Positions 52,912 to 63,271 of a stretch of 64,000 nt of DNA are shown here, piece by piece. Below the pieces are notes generated by a model that saw only the letters and a program-made list of their open reading frames with translations, searched no databases and was not told where the DNA came from. The stretch lies in assembly GCF_964063345.1 (NCBI RefSeq), contig NZ_OZ061318.1, forward strand, positions 3,782,001 to 3,846,000, given 5' to 3'. The DNA comes from Pseudomonas lini (lineage in GTDB: Bacteria > Pseudomonadota > Gammaproteobacteria > Pseudomonadales > Pseudomonadaceae). Each line of letters begins with the position of its first letter. Within the stretch, counting starts at the first letter, position 1. The position numbers and the translations under genes are program-made.

Positions 52912-54000
52912 TTAAGTGCGTGATCCATTGTTACCAGCGCGTTGCTCATGTTGTTTCAAGGCCCATTCCACGTGTTCGCGCACCAGTTCCGACGGATAGT
53001 CCCGCCGTGCCTTCAGTGCCTCCAGCACCGGAATGCTCGACGGCGCATTACCCAGGCCCACCGCCAGATTGCGCAACCAACGCTCGTAACCCGCGCGTCT
53101 GAGCGGCGAACCTTCGGTGCTGCTGAGAAACTTGTCCTCGTCCCACATGAACAGCTCAGCCAGTTCGGCGTTGTCCAGATTGTGCCGCGGTTTGAAATCG
53201 CTTTCGCCGGAAGGCCGGGCGAAGCGGTTCCACGGGCAGACGATCTGGCAGTCATCGCAACCGAACACCCGGTTGCCGATCAATGGCCGCAAATCTTCGG
53301 GGATCGCGCTCTTCAGTTCGATGGTCAGGTACGAAATGCAGCGTCGGGCGTCCAGCACATACGGACCGACGAAGGCGTTGGTCGGGCAGATGTCCAGACA
53401 GGCGGTGCAGCGCCCGCAGTGTTCGGTGGCGTGGGGCGGGTCGACCGGCAGCGGCAGGTCGACGAACAGTTCGCTGAGGAAGAAGTAGCTGCCGGCCTTG
53501 CGATTCAAGACCAAGGTGTTTTTGCCGATCCAGCCAAGGCCAGCCTGTTCTGCGATGGCTTTTTCCAGCACCGGGGCGCTGTCGACAAAGGCGCGATAGC
53601 CGAACGGGCCGATCACCGCCTGAATTTTTTCCGCCAGTTGTTGCACGCGTTTACGGATCAATTTGTGGTAATCGCGGCCCAAGGCATAACGCGAGACGTA
53701 GGCTTTTTCCGGTTCGGCCAGGCGTTTGGCCATTTCGGTGTCGCCCGGCAGGTAGTCCATGCGCAGGGAAACGACCCGCAGGGTGCCGGGCACCAGTTCT
53801 TCCGGGTGTGAGCGTTTGCTGCCGTGGGCGCCCATGTAATCCATTTCGCCGTGGTAGCCGGCCGCGAGCCAGCGCTTCAGGTGCTGCTCATGCTCGGCCA
53901 GGTCGAGGCCGCTGATGCCGACTTGCTGAAAGCCCAGCTCGCGGCCCCAGTCCTTGATGGATTGGGCGAGGGCGGGCAGGTCTGTGGTAATAGCGGGCAT
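52912..54000 (-). CDS. queG: Epoxyqueuosine reductase
   Basis: A 362-aa cobalamin and iron-sulfur enzyme that finishes queuosine in tRNA by reducing epoxyqueuosine. Two 4Fe-4S sites are seen: 'CGRCTACLDICPTNAF' (about 192-207) and 'CDDCQIVCPWNRF' (about 246-258), with a third Cys pattern sharing the clusters. 'DSAPVLEKAIAEQAGLGWIGKNT' (about 138-160) is typical of the family. I chose ATG 54000 (MPAITTDLPALAQ). It is divergent from the nnr operon, as in PAO1. Confidence 0.95.
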   Translation of the reverse strand: MPAITTDLPALAQSIKDWGRELGFQQVGISGLDLAEHEQHLKRWLAAGYHGEMDYMGAHGSKRSHPEELVPGTLRVVSLRMDYLPGDTEMAKRLAEPEKAYVSRYALGRDYHKLIRKRVQQLAEKIQAVIGPFGYRAFVDSAPVLEKAIAEQAGLGWIGKNTLVLNRKAGSYFFLSELFVDLPLPVDPPHATEHCGRCTACLDICPTNAFVGPYVLDARRCISYLTIELKSAIPEDLRPLIGNRVFGCDDCQIVCPWNRFARPSGESDFKPRHNLDNAELAELFMWDEDKFLSSTEGSPLRRAGYERWLRNLAVGLGNAPSSIPVLEALKARRDYPSELVREHVEWALKQHEQRAGNNGSRT

Positions 54001-54063
54001 GAGACGAGAGAAACCGGAGCTGAGATGCGTATAATTCTGCCAGACATCGGAGCCTGAAGACGC

Positions 54064-55563
54064 ATGCCGCACACTAAAGATGAATTACCCGACGCGCTGT
54101 ATAGCGCCGCGCAAGTCCGAGGGCTTGATGCGAGCCTGATTGCGGCCGGTACACCGGGCTTCGAATTGATGCAGCGTGCGGCGCGGGCGACCTGGCGCGC
54201 GCTGGTCCGTCATTGGCCAACGGCGCACGAATTGAGCGTGGTCACCGGCCACGGCAATAATGCGGGCGACGGTTACCTGGTGGCCGTGCTGGCCCGACGT
54301 GCCGGCTGGCACGTGCGGGTGCTGGCCGCCGGTGATCCCGGGCGTTTGCAGGGCGATGCTGCTGCAGCCCATGCCGAGGCAGTAGCCGAGGGCGTCGCCA
54401 TTCAAGACTGGAACGCGCACTGCGAATTACGCGGCATTGTGCTGGATGCCTTGCTTGGCACTGGCCTGACCGGTGAAGTGCGCGAGCCATACGCCAGTGT
54501 CATCGCCGGGATCAATGCCAGTGGGCTGCCGGTTGCAGCGGTGGATATCCCCTCGGGGCTGTGCGCCGATACGGGGCGCCAGCTCGGCATTGCGGTTCGT
54601 GCGGACCTGACGGTGACGTTCATCGGTTTGAAGCTGGGCCTGTTCACCGGTGACGCTGCGGATGTGGTTGGCGATTTGGCATTCAATGATCTGCAAGCCG
54701 CGCCTGAGACGTTTATCGGGGCCACGGTCAGCGCTCGTCGCCTGACGGCCGCTAATGTGCCCCGTCCGACCGGTCGCGCTCCCACTTCCCACAAAGGCAA
54801 ATTTGGCCACGTATTGCTGATCGGCGGTGATCGCGGTTTTGGCGGCGCCATCCTGCTCGGTGCACAAAGTGCTTTGCGAAGCGGCGCTGGCATGGTGTCC
54901 GTAGCCACTCGTAGCGAGCATGTTCCGGCTGCTCTGGCGCGATTGCCGGAAGCTATGGTGCTCGGCACTTCGTCGGCCAATCAATTGATGGGGCTGCTTG
55001 AGAAGGTCACGGTGCTGGTCGTCGGCCCAGGGCTTGGGCAGGCAGCCTGGGGGCGCAGTCTGTTGTCGGCCGCGGCCAATGCGCCGCTGCCGCAAGTCTG
55101 GGACGCCGATGCGTTGAACCTGTTGGCCGAAGGTGGCGTGAGTTTGCCCGCAGGTTGTGTTATCACGCCGCACCCTGGCGAGGCGGCGCGATTACTGGGG
55201 GTATCAACGGCGGAAGTTCAGGCCGACCGCCCGGCCGCTGCCCATGCATTGAGCAAAAAATATACAGCGGTGGTGATCCTCAAGGGCGCTGGCAGTTTGA
55301 TCGCCAGCCCCGACGGTCGTCTGGCGTTGTGTCATCAGGGCCATCCGGCCATGGCATCTGCCGGTTTGGGCGATGTGTTGGCCGGGCTGGTCGGCGCCTT
55401 GCTCGCGCAGGGCATGGACGCGTACGACGCGGCATGCCTGGCGGTCTGGCTGCACGCCAATGCCGGCGCGCAACAAAGTGAATTCGGCCGTGGGCTGGCG
55501 GCCAGTGATCTGATTCCAGCCATTCGTCAGTTGTTGGAGGAGCAAGCACCGTGTCTGAAGTAA
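54064..55563 (+). CDS. nnr: Bifunctional NAD(P)H-hydrate epimerase/dehydratase
   Basis: A 499-aa repair enzyme that turns damaged NAD(P)H hydrates back into NAD(P)H. The N-terminal YjeF epimerase domain (about 1-220) shows 'VVTGHGNNAGDGYLVAVLA' (60-78) and 'VDIPSGLCADTG'. The C-terminal ADP-dependent dehydratase (about 235-490) shows 'HKGKFGHVLLIGGDRGFGGAILL', 'LVVGPGLGQAAWG' and 'MASAGLGDVLAGLVGALLAQGMD'. The start ATG 54064 lies 63 bases from queG, in a divergent promoter region. It opens the nnr-tsaE-amiB-mutL-miaA-hfq series and overlaps tsaE by 13 bases. Confidence 0.95.
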   Translation: MPHTKDELPDALYSAAQVRGLDASLIAAGTPGFELMQRAARATWRALVRHWPTAHELSVVTGHGNNAGDGYLVAVLARRAGWHVRVLAAGDPGRLQGDAAAAHAEAVAEGVAIQDWNAHCELRGIVLDALLGTGLTGEVREPYASVIAGINASGLPVAAVDIPSGLCADTGRQLGIAVRADLTVTFIGLKLGLFTGDAADVVGDLAFNDLQAAPETFIGATVSARRLTAANVPRPTGRAPTSHKGKFGHVLLIGGDRGFGGAILLGAQSALRSGAGMVSVATRSEHVPAALARLPEAMVLGTSSANQLMGLLEKVTVLVVGPGLGQAAWGRSLLSAAANAPLPQVWDADALNLLAEGGVSLPAGCVITPHPGEAARLLGVSTAEVQADRPAAAHALSKKYTAVVILKGAGSLIASPDGRLALCHQGHPAMASAGLGDVLAGLVGALLAQGMDAYDAACLAVWLHANAGAQQSEFGRGLAASDLIPAIRQLLEEQAPCLK

Positions 55564-56027
55564 CCCTGTACCTGGCTGATGAAGAGGCGATGAGCGCATT
55601 GGGTGCGCGCATCGCACAAACCACTGAAGGGCACGGTCTGATTTTTCTCGAGGGAGATCTGGGTGCGGGGAAAACCACGCTGTCCCGGGGCATCATCCGG
55701 GGCCTGGGGCATACAGGCGCGGTAAAAAGTCCGACCTTCACCCTGGTCGAGCCTTACGAGATTGGGGAGGTCCGCGCCTTCCATTTCGACCTGTATCGCC
55801 TGGTCGATCCAGAGGAGTTGGAGTACCTCGGCATCCGCGACTATTTCGAAGACGATGCACTGTGCCTGATCGAATGGCCCCGGAACGGTGCAGGCTTTTT
55901 GCCAAAGCCCGACCTGACCATTACCATTACCATTAGCCCGCAAGACAGCGGGCGTTCGCTGAAAATTTTGCCCCAAGGCTCGCGTGGCGAGTTGTGGTGT
56001 GCCGCTTTGGCATTGGAATCCAATTAA
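55551..56027 (+). CDS. tsaE: tRNA threonylcarbamoyladenosine biosynthesis ATPase
   Basis: A 158-aa ATPase that works with TsaB and TsaD to make t6A37 in tRNA. Walker A 'FLEGDLGAGKTTLSRGIIRGL' (about 32-52) and 'VKSPTFTLVEPYEI' are the family marks. The start is GTG 55551, inside the end of nnr by 13 bases, so translation is coupled. Its length is normal. It is followed directly by amiB. Confidence 0.95.
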   Translation: MSEVTLYLADEEAMSALGARIAQTTEGHGLIFLEGDLGAGKTTLSRGIIRGLGHTGAVKSPTFTLVEPYEIGEVRAFHFDLYRLVDPEELEYLGIRDYFEDDALCLIEWPRNGAGFLPKPDLTITITISPQDSGRSLKILPQGSRGELWCAALALESN

Positions 56028-57455
56028 ATGATGGGGTTAGGTATGCGCTTTCGCGCGTTGGTTGCTGCCGTAGGATTGTTGTTTCTGGCGGTGACCGTCG
56101 ACGCTGTGGCCGAGACGAAGGTCAACAGCGTTCGCCTGTGGCGGGCTCCGGATAACACGCGACTGGTGTTCGACCTGACAGGGCCCGTCCAGCACAGTGT
56201 CTTTACCCTGTCCTCCCCGGACCGGTTGGTGATCGACATCAATGGCGCGACCCTCGGTGCGCCGTTGAACGTCAACACGTCGAACACCCCGATCACCGCC
56301 ATGCGCTCGGCTCAACGTACGCCGACCGACCTGCGAGTGGTCATCGACCTGAAAAAGGCCGTCACGCCGAAAAGTTTTACCTTGGCGCCCAACGCCCAAT
56401 ACGGTAATCGCTTGGTGGTCGACCTGTTCGATAACGCCGCCGATGCCGCGCCAATTCCTGTACCGACCAACGTCGTGACTGTGGCCCCGGTGCCGGTCAC
56501 TCCGGTAGATCCGCCGGTCAAGCTGCCGCCAGCCCCAGCCGGCAAGCGCGACATCATTGTGGTGATCGATGCCGGCCACGGTGGCGAAGACCCGGGTGCC
56601 TCGGGCTCTCGCGGTCAGCGTGAAAAAGACGTGGTGCTGGCGATCGCCCGTGAACTGCAGCGTCAGGTCAATGGCATGAAAGGCTTCCGCGCCGAGCTGA
56701 CGCGCACCGGCGACTACTTCATTCCGTTGCGCGGCCGTACCGAAATCGCCCGCAAGAAGGGCGCCGATCTATTCGTTTCGATCCACGCCGACGCAGCACC
56801 ATCGGCCGCCGCGTTCGGTGCGTCGGTGTTCGCCCTGTCCGACCGCGGCGCTACGTCGGAAACCGCCCGTTGGCTGGCCGACAGCGAAAACCGTTCCGAC
56901 TTGATCGGTGGTGCCGGCAACGTCAGCCTCGACGACAAGGACCGCATGCTGGCCGGCGTGTTGCTCGATTTGTCGATGACTGCTTCCCTGACCTCCAGCC
57001 TCAACGTTGGCCAGAAAGTCTTGAGCAACATCGGTCGCGTCACGCCGCTGCATAAACAGCGCGTGGAGCAAGCCGGGTTCATGGTGCTGAAGTCGCCGGA
57101 TATCCCGTCGATCCTGGTGGAAACCGGTTTTATCTCCAACGCCAACGAAGCTTCCAAGCTTGCCGCTGCGAACCATCAGCAGGCGCTGGCGCGTTCCATC
57201 AGCAGCGGCGTGCGGCAGTTCTTCCAGCAGAATCCACCGCCGGGCACTTACATTGCCTGGCTGCGCGACTCCGGCAAAATTGCTCAAGGTCCACGTGACC
57301 ATCGGGTGAGCCCGGGCGAGACGTTGGCAATGATCGCTGTGCGCTATCAGGTATCTCCGGCCACCTTGCGTAATGCCAACAACCTCAAAAGCGATGAGTT
57401 GAAGATTGGTCAGACGTTGACCATCCCCGGCACAGAACTGGCGGCCAAAGAATGA
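56028..57455 (+). CDS. amiB: N-acetylmuramoyl-L-alanine amidase AmiB
   Basis: A 475-aa periplasmic peptidoglycan amidase used in septum splitting. A signal peptide covers about residues 6-30 ('[20 protein letters not shown]'). An AMIN domain (about 30-135) directs it to the septum. The Amidase_3 domain (about 180-400) shows zinc ligands in '[15 protein letters not shown]' (His), '[14 protein letters not shown]' (Glu) and '[16 protein letters not shown]' (His). A LysM domain ends the protein ('[29 protein letters not shown]', about 425-453). The ATG at 56028 abuts the tsaE stop; ATG 56043 ([10 protein letters not shown]), with 'ggggttaggt' before it, is an equally possible start. Confidence 0.95.
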   Translation: MMGLGMRFRALVAAVGLLFLAVTVDAVAETKVNSVRLWRAPDNTRLVFDLTGPVQHSVFTLSSPDRLVIDINGATLGAPLNVNTSNTPITAMRSAQRTPTDLRVVIDLKKAVTPKSFTLAPNAQYGNRLVVDLFDNAADAAPIPVPTNVVTVAPVPVTPVDPPVKLPPAPAGKRDIIVVIDAGHGGEDPGASGSRGQREKDVVLAIARELQRQVNGMKGFRAELTRTGDYFIPLRGRTEIARKKGADLFVSIHADAAPSAAAFGASVFALSDRGATSETARWLADSENRSDLIGGAGNVSLDDKDRMLAGVLLDLSMTASLTSSLNVGQKVLSNIGRVTPLHKQRVEQAGFMVLKSPDIPSILVETGFISNANEASKLAAANHQQALARSISSGVRQFFQQNPPPGTYIAWLRDSGKIAQGPRDHRVSPGETLAMIAVRYQVSPATLRNANNLKSDELKIGQTLTIPGTELAAKE

Positions 57456-59362
57456 ACCAGGTGCTGACCAACGCTGCGCGCATCGAGCTGCTCAGCCCAC
57501 GGCTGGCGAACCAGATTGCCGCCGGTGAAGTGGTTGAGCGCCCAGCCTCGGTGATCAAGGAGTTGCTGGAGAACAGCCTCGACTCCGGTGCCAAACGCAT
57601 CGATGTCGATGTGGAGCAGGGCGGCGTCAAGCTGCTGCGGGTGCGCGACGATGGCAGCGGCATTTCCGCCGATGACCTGCCCTTGGCCCTGGCGCGTCAC
57701 GCCACCAGCAAGATTCGTAATCTGGAAGACCTTGAGCAGGTGATGAGCCTGGGCTTTCGCGGTGAGGCGCTGGCGTCCATCAGCTCCGTGGCGCGTCTGA
57801 CCCTGACGTCCCGCACTCGCGATGCCGATCAGGCCTGGCAAGTGGAAACCGAAGGCCGGGACATGGCGCCGCGCGTGCAACCGGCGGCCCATCCGGTGGG
57901 GACTTCGGTGGAAGTGCGCGATTTGTTTTTCAACACCCCGGCGCGCCGCAAGTTTCTCAAGACCGAAAAAACCGAATTCGATCACCTGCAAGAAGTGATC
58001 AAGCGTCTGGCGCTGGCGCGGTTCGATGTGGCGTTCCATTTGCGCCACAACGGCAAAACCATCCTCAGCCTGCACGAAGCCCACGATGACGCGGCCCGCG
58101 CCCGGCGTGTGGCGGCAATCTGCGGGGCGGGTTTTCTGGAGCAGGCGCTGCCGATCGAAATCGAGCGCAATGGCCTGCACTTGTGGGGCTGGGTCGGGTT
58201 GCCGACCTTCAACCGCAGCCAGGCAGACTTGCAATATTTCTTTGTGAATGGCCGCGCGGTGCGCGACAAGCTGGTGGCCCACGCAGTGCGCCAGGCTTAT
58301 CGCGACGTGCTGTTCAACGGTCGGCACCCGACGTTCGTGCTGTTTTTCGAAGTCGATCCGGCAGGCGTCGACGTCAACGTGCACCCGACCAAGCACGAAG
58401 TACGCTTCCGTGACGGGCGCATGGTTCACGATTTCCTCTATGGCACTTTGCACCGCGCCCTTGGCGATGTGCGGCCGGAAGATCATTTGGCCGCGCCTGT
58501 CGCGACCGCCATTGTCCGGCCAACCGGGCTCGACGCGGGAGAGTTCGGTCCACAGGGTGAAATGCGCCTGGCGGCCAATGCGCTGCTGGAACAGCCTCAG
58601 GCCCAACCGTCGTTCAACACGCCGGCTGGCTCGGGCGCTGGTGCCGGTTATCAATATCAGTACTCTCCGCGACCTCAGTCCGGCGTGCCCGTCGCCGAAG
58701 CTCAAGCGGCCTACCGCGAGTTCTTCGCGCCGTTGCCCGAAGCCAATGCGGTAGCGCTGCCGGCCGGGCAGGACGACATTCCGCCGCTGGGTTACGCGTT
58801 GGCGCAGCTCAAGGGCATCTATATTCTTTCGGAAAACGCCCAAGGCCTGGTGCTGGTGGACATGCACGCCGCCCACGAGCGGATCATGTACGAACGCCTG
58901 AAAATCGCCATGGCCAGCGAAGGCCTGAGCGGTCAGCCGTTGTTGGTGCCAGAGTCCCTGGCGGTCAGTCAGCGCGAAGCCGATTGTGCCGAAGAACATG
59001 TCGCGTGGTTCCAGCGGCTGGGCTTTGAGTTGCAGCGTCTTGGTCCGGAGTCGCTGGCGATCCGGCAAATCCCCGCGTTGCTGAAACAGGCTGAAGCCAA
59101 TCGATTGGTCAGCGACGTTCTGGCGGATTTGATGGAATACGGCACCAGTGACCGGATTCAGGCACACCTTAACGAACTGCTCGGCACCATGGCCTGCCAC
59201 GGCGCGATTCGCGCGAATCGGCGTCTGGCCTTGCCGGAAATGAACGGTCTGCTGCGGGACATGGAAAACACCGAACGCAGCGGTCAATGCAACCATGGCC
59301 GACCGACCTGGACCCAATTGGGCCTGGACGATCTGGACAAACTGTTTTTGCGCGGTCGTTGA
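57452..59362 (+). CDS. mutL: DNA mismatch repair protein MutL
   Basis: A 636-aa mismatch-repair ATPase and nicking protein. The GHKL ATP site shows '[17 protein letters not shown]', '[16 protein letters not shown]' and '[16 protein letters not shown]' in the first 110 residues. The C-terminal domain holds '[16 protein letters not shown]' (about 468-483), the DMHAAxERxxYE endonuclease-type motif seen in MutL proteins of species without MutH. Other C-terminal nuclease parts are '[12 protein letters not shown]'. It overlaps the amiB stop by four bases and ends in TGATG with miaA. Confidence 0.96.
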   Translation: MNQVLTNAARIELLSPRLANQIAAGEVVERPASVIKELLENSLDSGAKRIDVDVEQGGVKLLRVRDDGSGISADDLPLALARHATSKIRNLEDLEQVMSLGFRGEALASISSVARLTLTSRTRDADQAWQVETEGRDMAPRVQPAAHPVGTSVEVRDLFFNTPARRKFLKTEKTEFDHLQEVIKRLALARFDVAFHLRHNGKTILSLHEAHDDAARARRVAAICGAGFLEQALPIEIERNGLHLWGWVGLPTFNRSQADLQYFFVNGRAVRDKLVAHAVRQAYRDVLFNGRHPTFVLFFEVDPAGVDVNVHPTKHEVRFRDGRMVHDFLYGTLHRALGDVRPEDHLAAPVATAIVRPTGLDAGEFGPQGEMRLAANALLEQPQAQPSFNTPAGSGAGAGYQYQYSPRPQSGVPVAEAQAAYREFFAPLPEANAVALPAGQDDIPPLGYALAQLKGIYILSENAQGLVLVDMHAAHERIMYERLKIAMASEGLSGQPLLVPESLAVSQREADCAEEHVAWFQRLGFELQRLGPESLAIRQIPALLKQAEANRLVSDVLADLMEYGTSDRIQAHLNELLGTMACHGAIRANRRLALPEMNGLLRDMENTERSGQCNHGRPTWTQLGLDDLDKLFLRGR

Positions 59363-60333
59363 TGAGCCAGCTCCCTCCTGCGATTTTCCTGATGGGGCCG
59401 ACGGCTGCCGGCAAGACCGACCTGGCCATCGAACTCACCAAGGTTCTACCCTGCGAGCTGATCAGCGTCGATTCGGCGCTGGTTTACCGTGGCATGGACA
59501 TTGGCACCGCCAAGCCTTCCAAAGAGTTGCTGGCTGAGTTTCCGCATCGGTTGATCGATATTCTCGATCCGGCCGAGAGTTATTCCGCTGCGGATTTTCG
59601 TCGTGATGCGCTTGAGGCCATGGCCGAGATCACCGCTCGGGGAAAAATTCCGCTGCTGGTAGGCGGCACAATGCTCTACTACAAGGCTTTGATCGAGGGG
59701 CTGGCCGACATGCCGGCGGCTGATCCAGACGTGCGTGCGCAAATCGAAGAAGAGGCTGCGCGCCTTGGCTGGCAAGCCCTGCATGATCAATTGGCGGTCA
59801 TCGATCCGCAATCTGCAGCGCGAATTCATCCGAACGATCCACAGCGTCTCAGTCGTGCACTGGAAGTTTATCGCGTCAGTGGTCAGAGCATGACTGAGCT
59901 ACGCTTGCGACAATCTGCGCAAAGTACTGAAGCAGCCGCTTCGGGACTGCAACAATTGCCCTATACTGTCGCGAACTTGGCCATCGCTCCGGCAAATCGC
60001 CAGGTACTGCACGAGCGCATTAAACAAAGATTCACAAATATGTTGGAACAGGGATTCATCGAAGAGGTCGTAGCCCTGCGAGATAGAGGTGACCTGCATT
60101 CAGGGTTGCCGTCTATACGTGCAGTGGGTTATCGACAAGTCTGGGATTACCTGGATGGCAAGCTGACGCAAGCCGAGATGCAGGAGCGTGGAATCATTGC
60201 CACGCGCCAATTGGCAAAGCGCCAGTTCACCTGGCTGCGCAGTTGGGCTGATTTACACTGGTTGGACAGCCTCGATTGCGACAATCTGCCGCGCGCCTTG
60301 AAATACCTCGGGACCATCTCCATATTGAGCTGA
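59362..60333 (+). CDS. miaA: tRNA dimethylallyltransferase
   Basis: A 323-aa enzyme that adds a dimethylallyl group to A37 of tRNAs reading codons that start with U. Walker A is '[17 protein letters not shown]' (about 9-25). '[20 protein letters not shown]' (about 34-53) is the DSxQxY-type motif, here with Ala-Leu in place of the usual Met-Gln. '[16 protein letters not shown]' (about 96-111) is the catalytic Thr loop. I chose ATG 59362, which overlaps the mutL stop by one base. The longer frame starting at 59287 lies in mutL and is not real. A hairpin and hfq follow. Confidence 0.96.
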   Translation: MSQLPPAIFLMGPTAAGKTDLAIELTKVLPCELISVDSALVYRGMDIGTAKPSKELLAEFPHRLIDILDPAESYSAADFRRDALEAMAEITARGKIPLLVGGTMLYYKALIEGLADMPAADPDVRAQIEEEAARLGWQALHDQLAVIDPQSAARIHPNDPQRLSRALEVYRVSGQSMTELRLRQSAQSTEAAASGLQQLPYTVANLAIAPANRQVLHERIKQRFTNMLEQGFIEEVVALRDRGDLHSGLPSIRAVGYRQVWDYLDGKLTQAEMQERGIIATRQLAKRQFTWLRSWADLHWLDSLDCDNLPRALKYLGTISILS

Positions 60334-60355
60334 GTCCTTGCAATTGCCGTCTATC

Positions 60356-60378
60356 CTTGGGGGTGTGACGGCCCCAAG
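60356..60378 (+). terminator. Hairpin between miaA and hfq
   Basis: CTTGGGG and CCCCAAG form a perfect seven-pair stem with a nine-base loop, 22 bases after the miaA stop. T-rich sequence follows after a few bases. It may attenuate read-through into hfq, which is known to have its own promoters in other species. Confidence 0.5.
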
Positions 60379-60427
60379 CCATTTGTTTACCTATTTTTTA
60401 TATTGAATCCTTAAAGGAGTGCGGCAC

Positions 60428-60688
60428 ATGTCAAAAGGGCATTCGCTACAAGACCCTTACTTGAATACTTTACGTAAAGAGAAAGTGGGGGTTTCCATCT
60501 ACCTGGTCAACGGGATCAAACTGCAAGGCACGATCGAGTCTTTCGACCAGTTCGTTATCCTGCTAAAAAACACCGTTAGCCAAATGGTTTACAAACACGC
60601 TATCTCTACAGTGGTGCCGGTTCGTCCAATTCGTCTGCCTAGCGCAACCGAATCCGAAGCAGGTGACGCTGAGCCAGGTAACGCCTGA
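60428..60688 (+). CDS. hfq: RNA chaperone Hfq
   Basis: An 86-aa Sm-like hexameric protein that pairs small RNAs with mRNAs. The Sm1 motif '[25 protein letters not shown]' (about 25-49) and Sm2 '[10 protein letters not shown]' (about 55-64) are intact, with the proximal-face residues Gln8 and Lys56-equivalent in '[10 protein letters not shown]' and 'YKHA'. The acidic tail is short, as in pseudomonads. I chose ATG 60428: AAGGAG lies eight bases upstream, while the ATG-like start three codons earlier sits inside the ribosome site. Confidence 0.97.
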   Translation: MSKGHSLQDPYLNTLRKEKVGVSIYLVNGIKLQGTIESFDQFVILLKNTVSQMVYKHAISTVVPVRPIRLPSATESEAGDAEPGNA

Positions 60689-60700
60689 TAGGAGTCTCCT

Positions 60701-62002
60701 TTGTTCTTTGAGCGCCACGGTGGTGGTGAGCGGGCAATTCTCGTTCACTTGGATGGTCAGGACCCTGAGGCGCGCGAAGATCCGCAGGAGTTTCAGGAGT
60801 TGGCAATTTCGGCTGGCGCCGAGACCGTCGCGTTTTTTAACGTGCCGCGTCATCGGCCAACCGCCAAAACCCTGATTAGCAGTGGCAAGGTCGAAGAATT
60901 ACGCGACCTGGTCAGCGCCGAACAGGTCGATCTGGTGATTTTCAATCACATCCTCACGCCCAGTCAGGAACGTAACCTCGAACGTATTTTCGAGTGTCGC
61001 GTGATTGATCGCACGGGTTTGATTCTCGATATCTTCGCCCAACGCGCCCGCACCCATGAAGGCAAGCTCCAGGTTGAACTGGCCCAGCTTGAACACATGA
61101 GTACGCGGCTGGTTCGTGGCTGGACTCACCTTGAGCGGCAGAAGGGCGGTATCGGTCTGCGCGGCCCGGGTGAAACCCAGCTGGAAACCGACCGGCGCCT
61201 GTTGCGGGTTCGCCTGCGGCAGATCAAGGGGCGCCTGGAAAAGGTCCGCAGCCAGCGCGAGCAATCTCGTCGCGGGCGCAAACGTGCTGACATCCCGACG
61301 GTTTCACTGGTGGGTTATACCAACGCCGGCAAATCGACGCTGTTCAACTCGGTCACCGATTCCGACGTCTTCGCCGCCGACCAGCTATTCGCTACCCTCG
61401 ACCCGACCTTGCGTCGACTCGAACTCGATGACCTCGGGCCAATCGTGCTGGCCGACACCGTGGGCTTCATTCGCCACTTGCCGCACAAACTGGTCGAAGC
61501 ATTTCGGGCTACGCTCGAAGAGTCGAGCAACTCCGACCTGCTGCTGCACGTGATCGATGCGCATGAGCCTGAGCGGATGGCCCAGATTGAACAGGTCATG
61601 GTGGTACTCGGGGAGATCGGGGCGCAAGACTTGCCGATCCTTGAGGTATACAACAAACTCGATTTGCTCGAGGGTGTTGAGCCGCAGATCCAGCGCGATG
61701 CCGATGGCAAACCGCAGCGGGTCTGGTTGTCGGCCAAGGACGGTACCGGCCTGGACCTGCTCAAGCAGGCTGTGGCGGAACTGTTGGGCAGTGATTTGTT
61801 TGTTGGCACCTTGCGCTTGCCGCAACGTTTTGCTCGACTGCGAGCGCAGTTTTTCGAACTCGGTGCGGTGCAAAAAGAAGAACACGACGAAGAAGGCATC
61901 AGCTTGCTGGCCGTTCGCTTGCCACGGATCGAATTGAATCGACTCGTGAGCCGCGAAGGTCTGCAACCGATGGAATTCATCGAGCAACACACTTTGCAAT
62001 AA
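60701..62002 (+). CDS. hflX: Ribosome-splitting GTPase HflX
   Basis: A 433-aa GTPase that splits stalled ribosomes. The N-terminal nucleotide-binding domain holds 'NVPRHRPTAKTLISSGKVEELRDLV' (about 47-71). The GTPase domain shows 'SLVGYTNAGKSTLFNSVT' (G1, about 203-220), 'DTVGFIRHLP' (G3) and 'VYNKLDLL' (G4). 'GGIGLRGPGETQLETDRR' is the family signature before it. The start is TTG 60701 with AGGAG at 60690-60694, six bases before it; no ATG fits better. It follows hfq by 12 bases. Confidence 0.96.
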   Translation: MFFERHGGGERAILVHLDGQDPEAREDPQEFQELAISAGAETVAFFNVPRHRPTAKTLISSGKVEELRDLVSAEQVDLVIFNHILTPSQERNLERIFECRVIDRTGLILDIFAQRARTHEGKLQVELAQLEHMSTRLVRGWTHLERQKGGIGLRGPGETQLETDRRLLRVRLRQIKGRLEKVRSQREQSRRGRKRADIPTVSLVGYTNAGKSTLFNSVTDSDVFAADQLFATLDPTLRRLELDDLGPIVLADTVGFIRHLPHKLVEAFRATLEESSNSDLLLHVIDAHEPERMAQIEQVMVVLGEIGAQDLPILEVYNKLDLLEGVEPQIQRDADGKPQRVWLSAKDGTGLDLLKQAVAELLGSDLFVGTLRLPQRFARLRAQFFELGAVQKEEHDEEGISLLAVRLPRIELNRLVSREGLQPMEFIEQHTLQ

Positions 62003-62098
62003 AAGCCTGAGAAAGCGGTTGTGCCGTGGTGACAGGCATTCTGTAGCATTGGTCGGCGCGCCGTGGGTGCGTCTTTGCTTTATCAGATGGAGAGCGCT

Positions 62099-63271
62099 AT
62101 GGCTTGGAATGAGCCGGGTGGCAACTCGAATAATCAGGATCCTTGGGGTGGCAAGCGCCGCAATAACGGCGACCGCAAGGGACCACCGGATCTCGACGAG
62201 GCCTTCCGAAAGCTGCAGGAAAGCCTGAACGGGTTGTTCGGTGGTGGTAAAAAACGCGGTGACGAGGGCGGCGGTTCGGGCAAGAGTGGCGGTTTCGGCG
62301 GCCTGCTCGGCATCGGCCTGGTCGTGCTGGCGGCCGTGTGGCTGTACAGCGCTGTCTACGTGGTCGACGAGCAGGAGCAGGCCGTGGTGCTGCGCTTCGG
62401 CAAATACTATGAAACTGTCGGCCCGGGCCTGAACATCTATTTCCCGCCGATCGATCGCAAGTACCTGGAGAACGTCACGCGTGAGCGTGCCTACACCAAG
62501 CAGGGTCAAATGCTGACTGAAGACGAAAACATCGTCGAAGTGCCGCTGACCGTGCAGTACAAGATCAGCAATCTGCAAGACTTCGTGCTGAACGTCGATC
62601 AGCCGGAAATCAGTCTGCAGCATGCGACCGACAGTGCCTTGCGTCACGTGGTGGGTTCTACCGCCATGGATCAGGTGCTGACCGAAGGTCGTGAATTGAT
62701 GGCCAGCGAAATCAAGGAGCGTCTGCAACGCTTCCTCGATACCTATCGCACCGGTATCACCGTCACCCAGGTCAACGTACAGAGCGCAGCTGCACCGCGT
62801 GAAGTTCAGGAAGCCTTCGACGACGTGATCCGCGCCCGTGAAGACGAGCAGCGTTCGCGCAACCAGGCTGAAACCTACGCCAACGGCGTCGTGCCGGAAG
62901 CCCGTGGTCAGGCCCAGCGCATCCTCGAGGATGCCAACGGTTACCGCGACGAGACCGTCTCCCGCGCCAAGGGTGAGGCTGATCGCTTCACCAAGCTGGT
63001 GGCCGAGTATCGCAAGGCCCCTGAAGTCACCCGCCAGCGTCTGTACCTGGACACCATGCAGGAAATCTTCAGCAACACCAGCAAGGTTCTCGTGACCGGC
63101 AACAAGAATGGCCAGAACAATCTGCTGTACTTGCCGCTGGACAAGATGATCGACAGTGGTCGCAGCCCCGGCGCTCCAGTAACCGGCGCAGCAGCCAGCA
63201 GTAATGAAGTGAATGCGCGTGCGGCAGCTGATCTGCAGCAACAGCAAGCACGTACCAGGGAGAGTCGCTGA
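62099..63271 (+). CDS. hflK: Membrane protease modulator HflK
   Basis: A 390-aa SPFH-domain membrane protein that forms a large cage with HflC around FtsH. The N-terminal 75 residues are Gly/Asn-rich and cytoplasmic ('NEPGGNSNNQDPWGGKRR'). One membrane helix covers about 78-100 ('FGGLLGIGLVVLAAVWLYSAVYVV'). The SPFH domain and a helical periplasmic arm follow ('AQRILEDANGYRDETVSRAKGEADRF'). I chose ATG 62099 (MAWNEPGG) with GGAG nine bases upstream. The stop overlaps the hflC start (TGATG). Confidence 0.96.
   Translation: MAWNEPGGNSNNQDPWGGKRRNNGDRKGPPDLDEAFRKLQESLNGLFGGGKKRGDEGGGSGKSGGFGGLLGIGLVVLAAVWLYSAVYVVDEQEQAVVLRFGKYYETVGPGLNIYFPPIDRKYLENVTRERAYTKQGQMLTEDENIVEVPLTVQYKISNLQDFVLNVDQPEISLQHATDSALRHVVGSTAMDQVLTEGRELMASEIKERLQRFLDTYRTGITVTQVNVQSAAAPREVQEAFDDVIRAREDEQRSRNQAETYANGVVPEARGQAQRILEDANGYRDETVSRAKGEADRFTKLVAEYRKAPEVTRQRLYLDTMQEIFSNTSKVLVTGNKNGQNNLLYLPLDKMIDSGRSPGAPVTGAAASSNEVNARAAADLQQQQARTRESR

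Noticed and set aside
57410..59317. 635-codon frame antisense to mutL
   Set aside because: Shadow of mutL; no motif or start signal.
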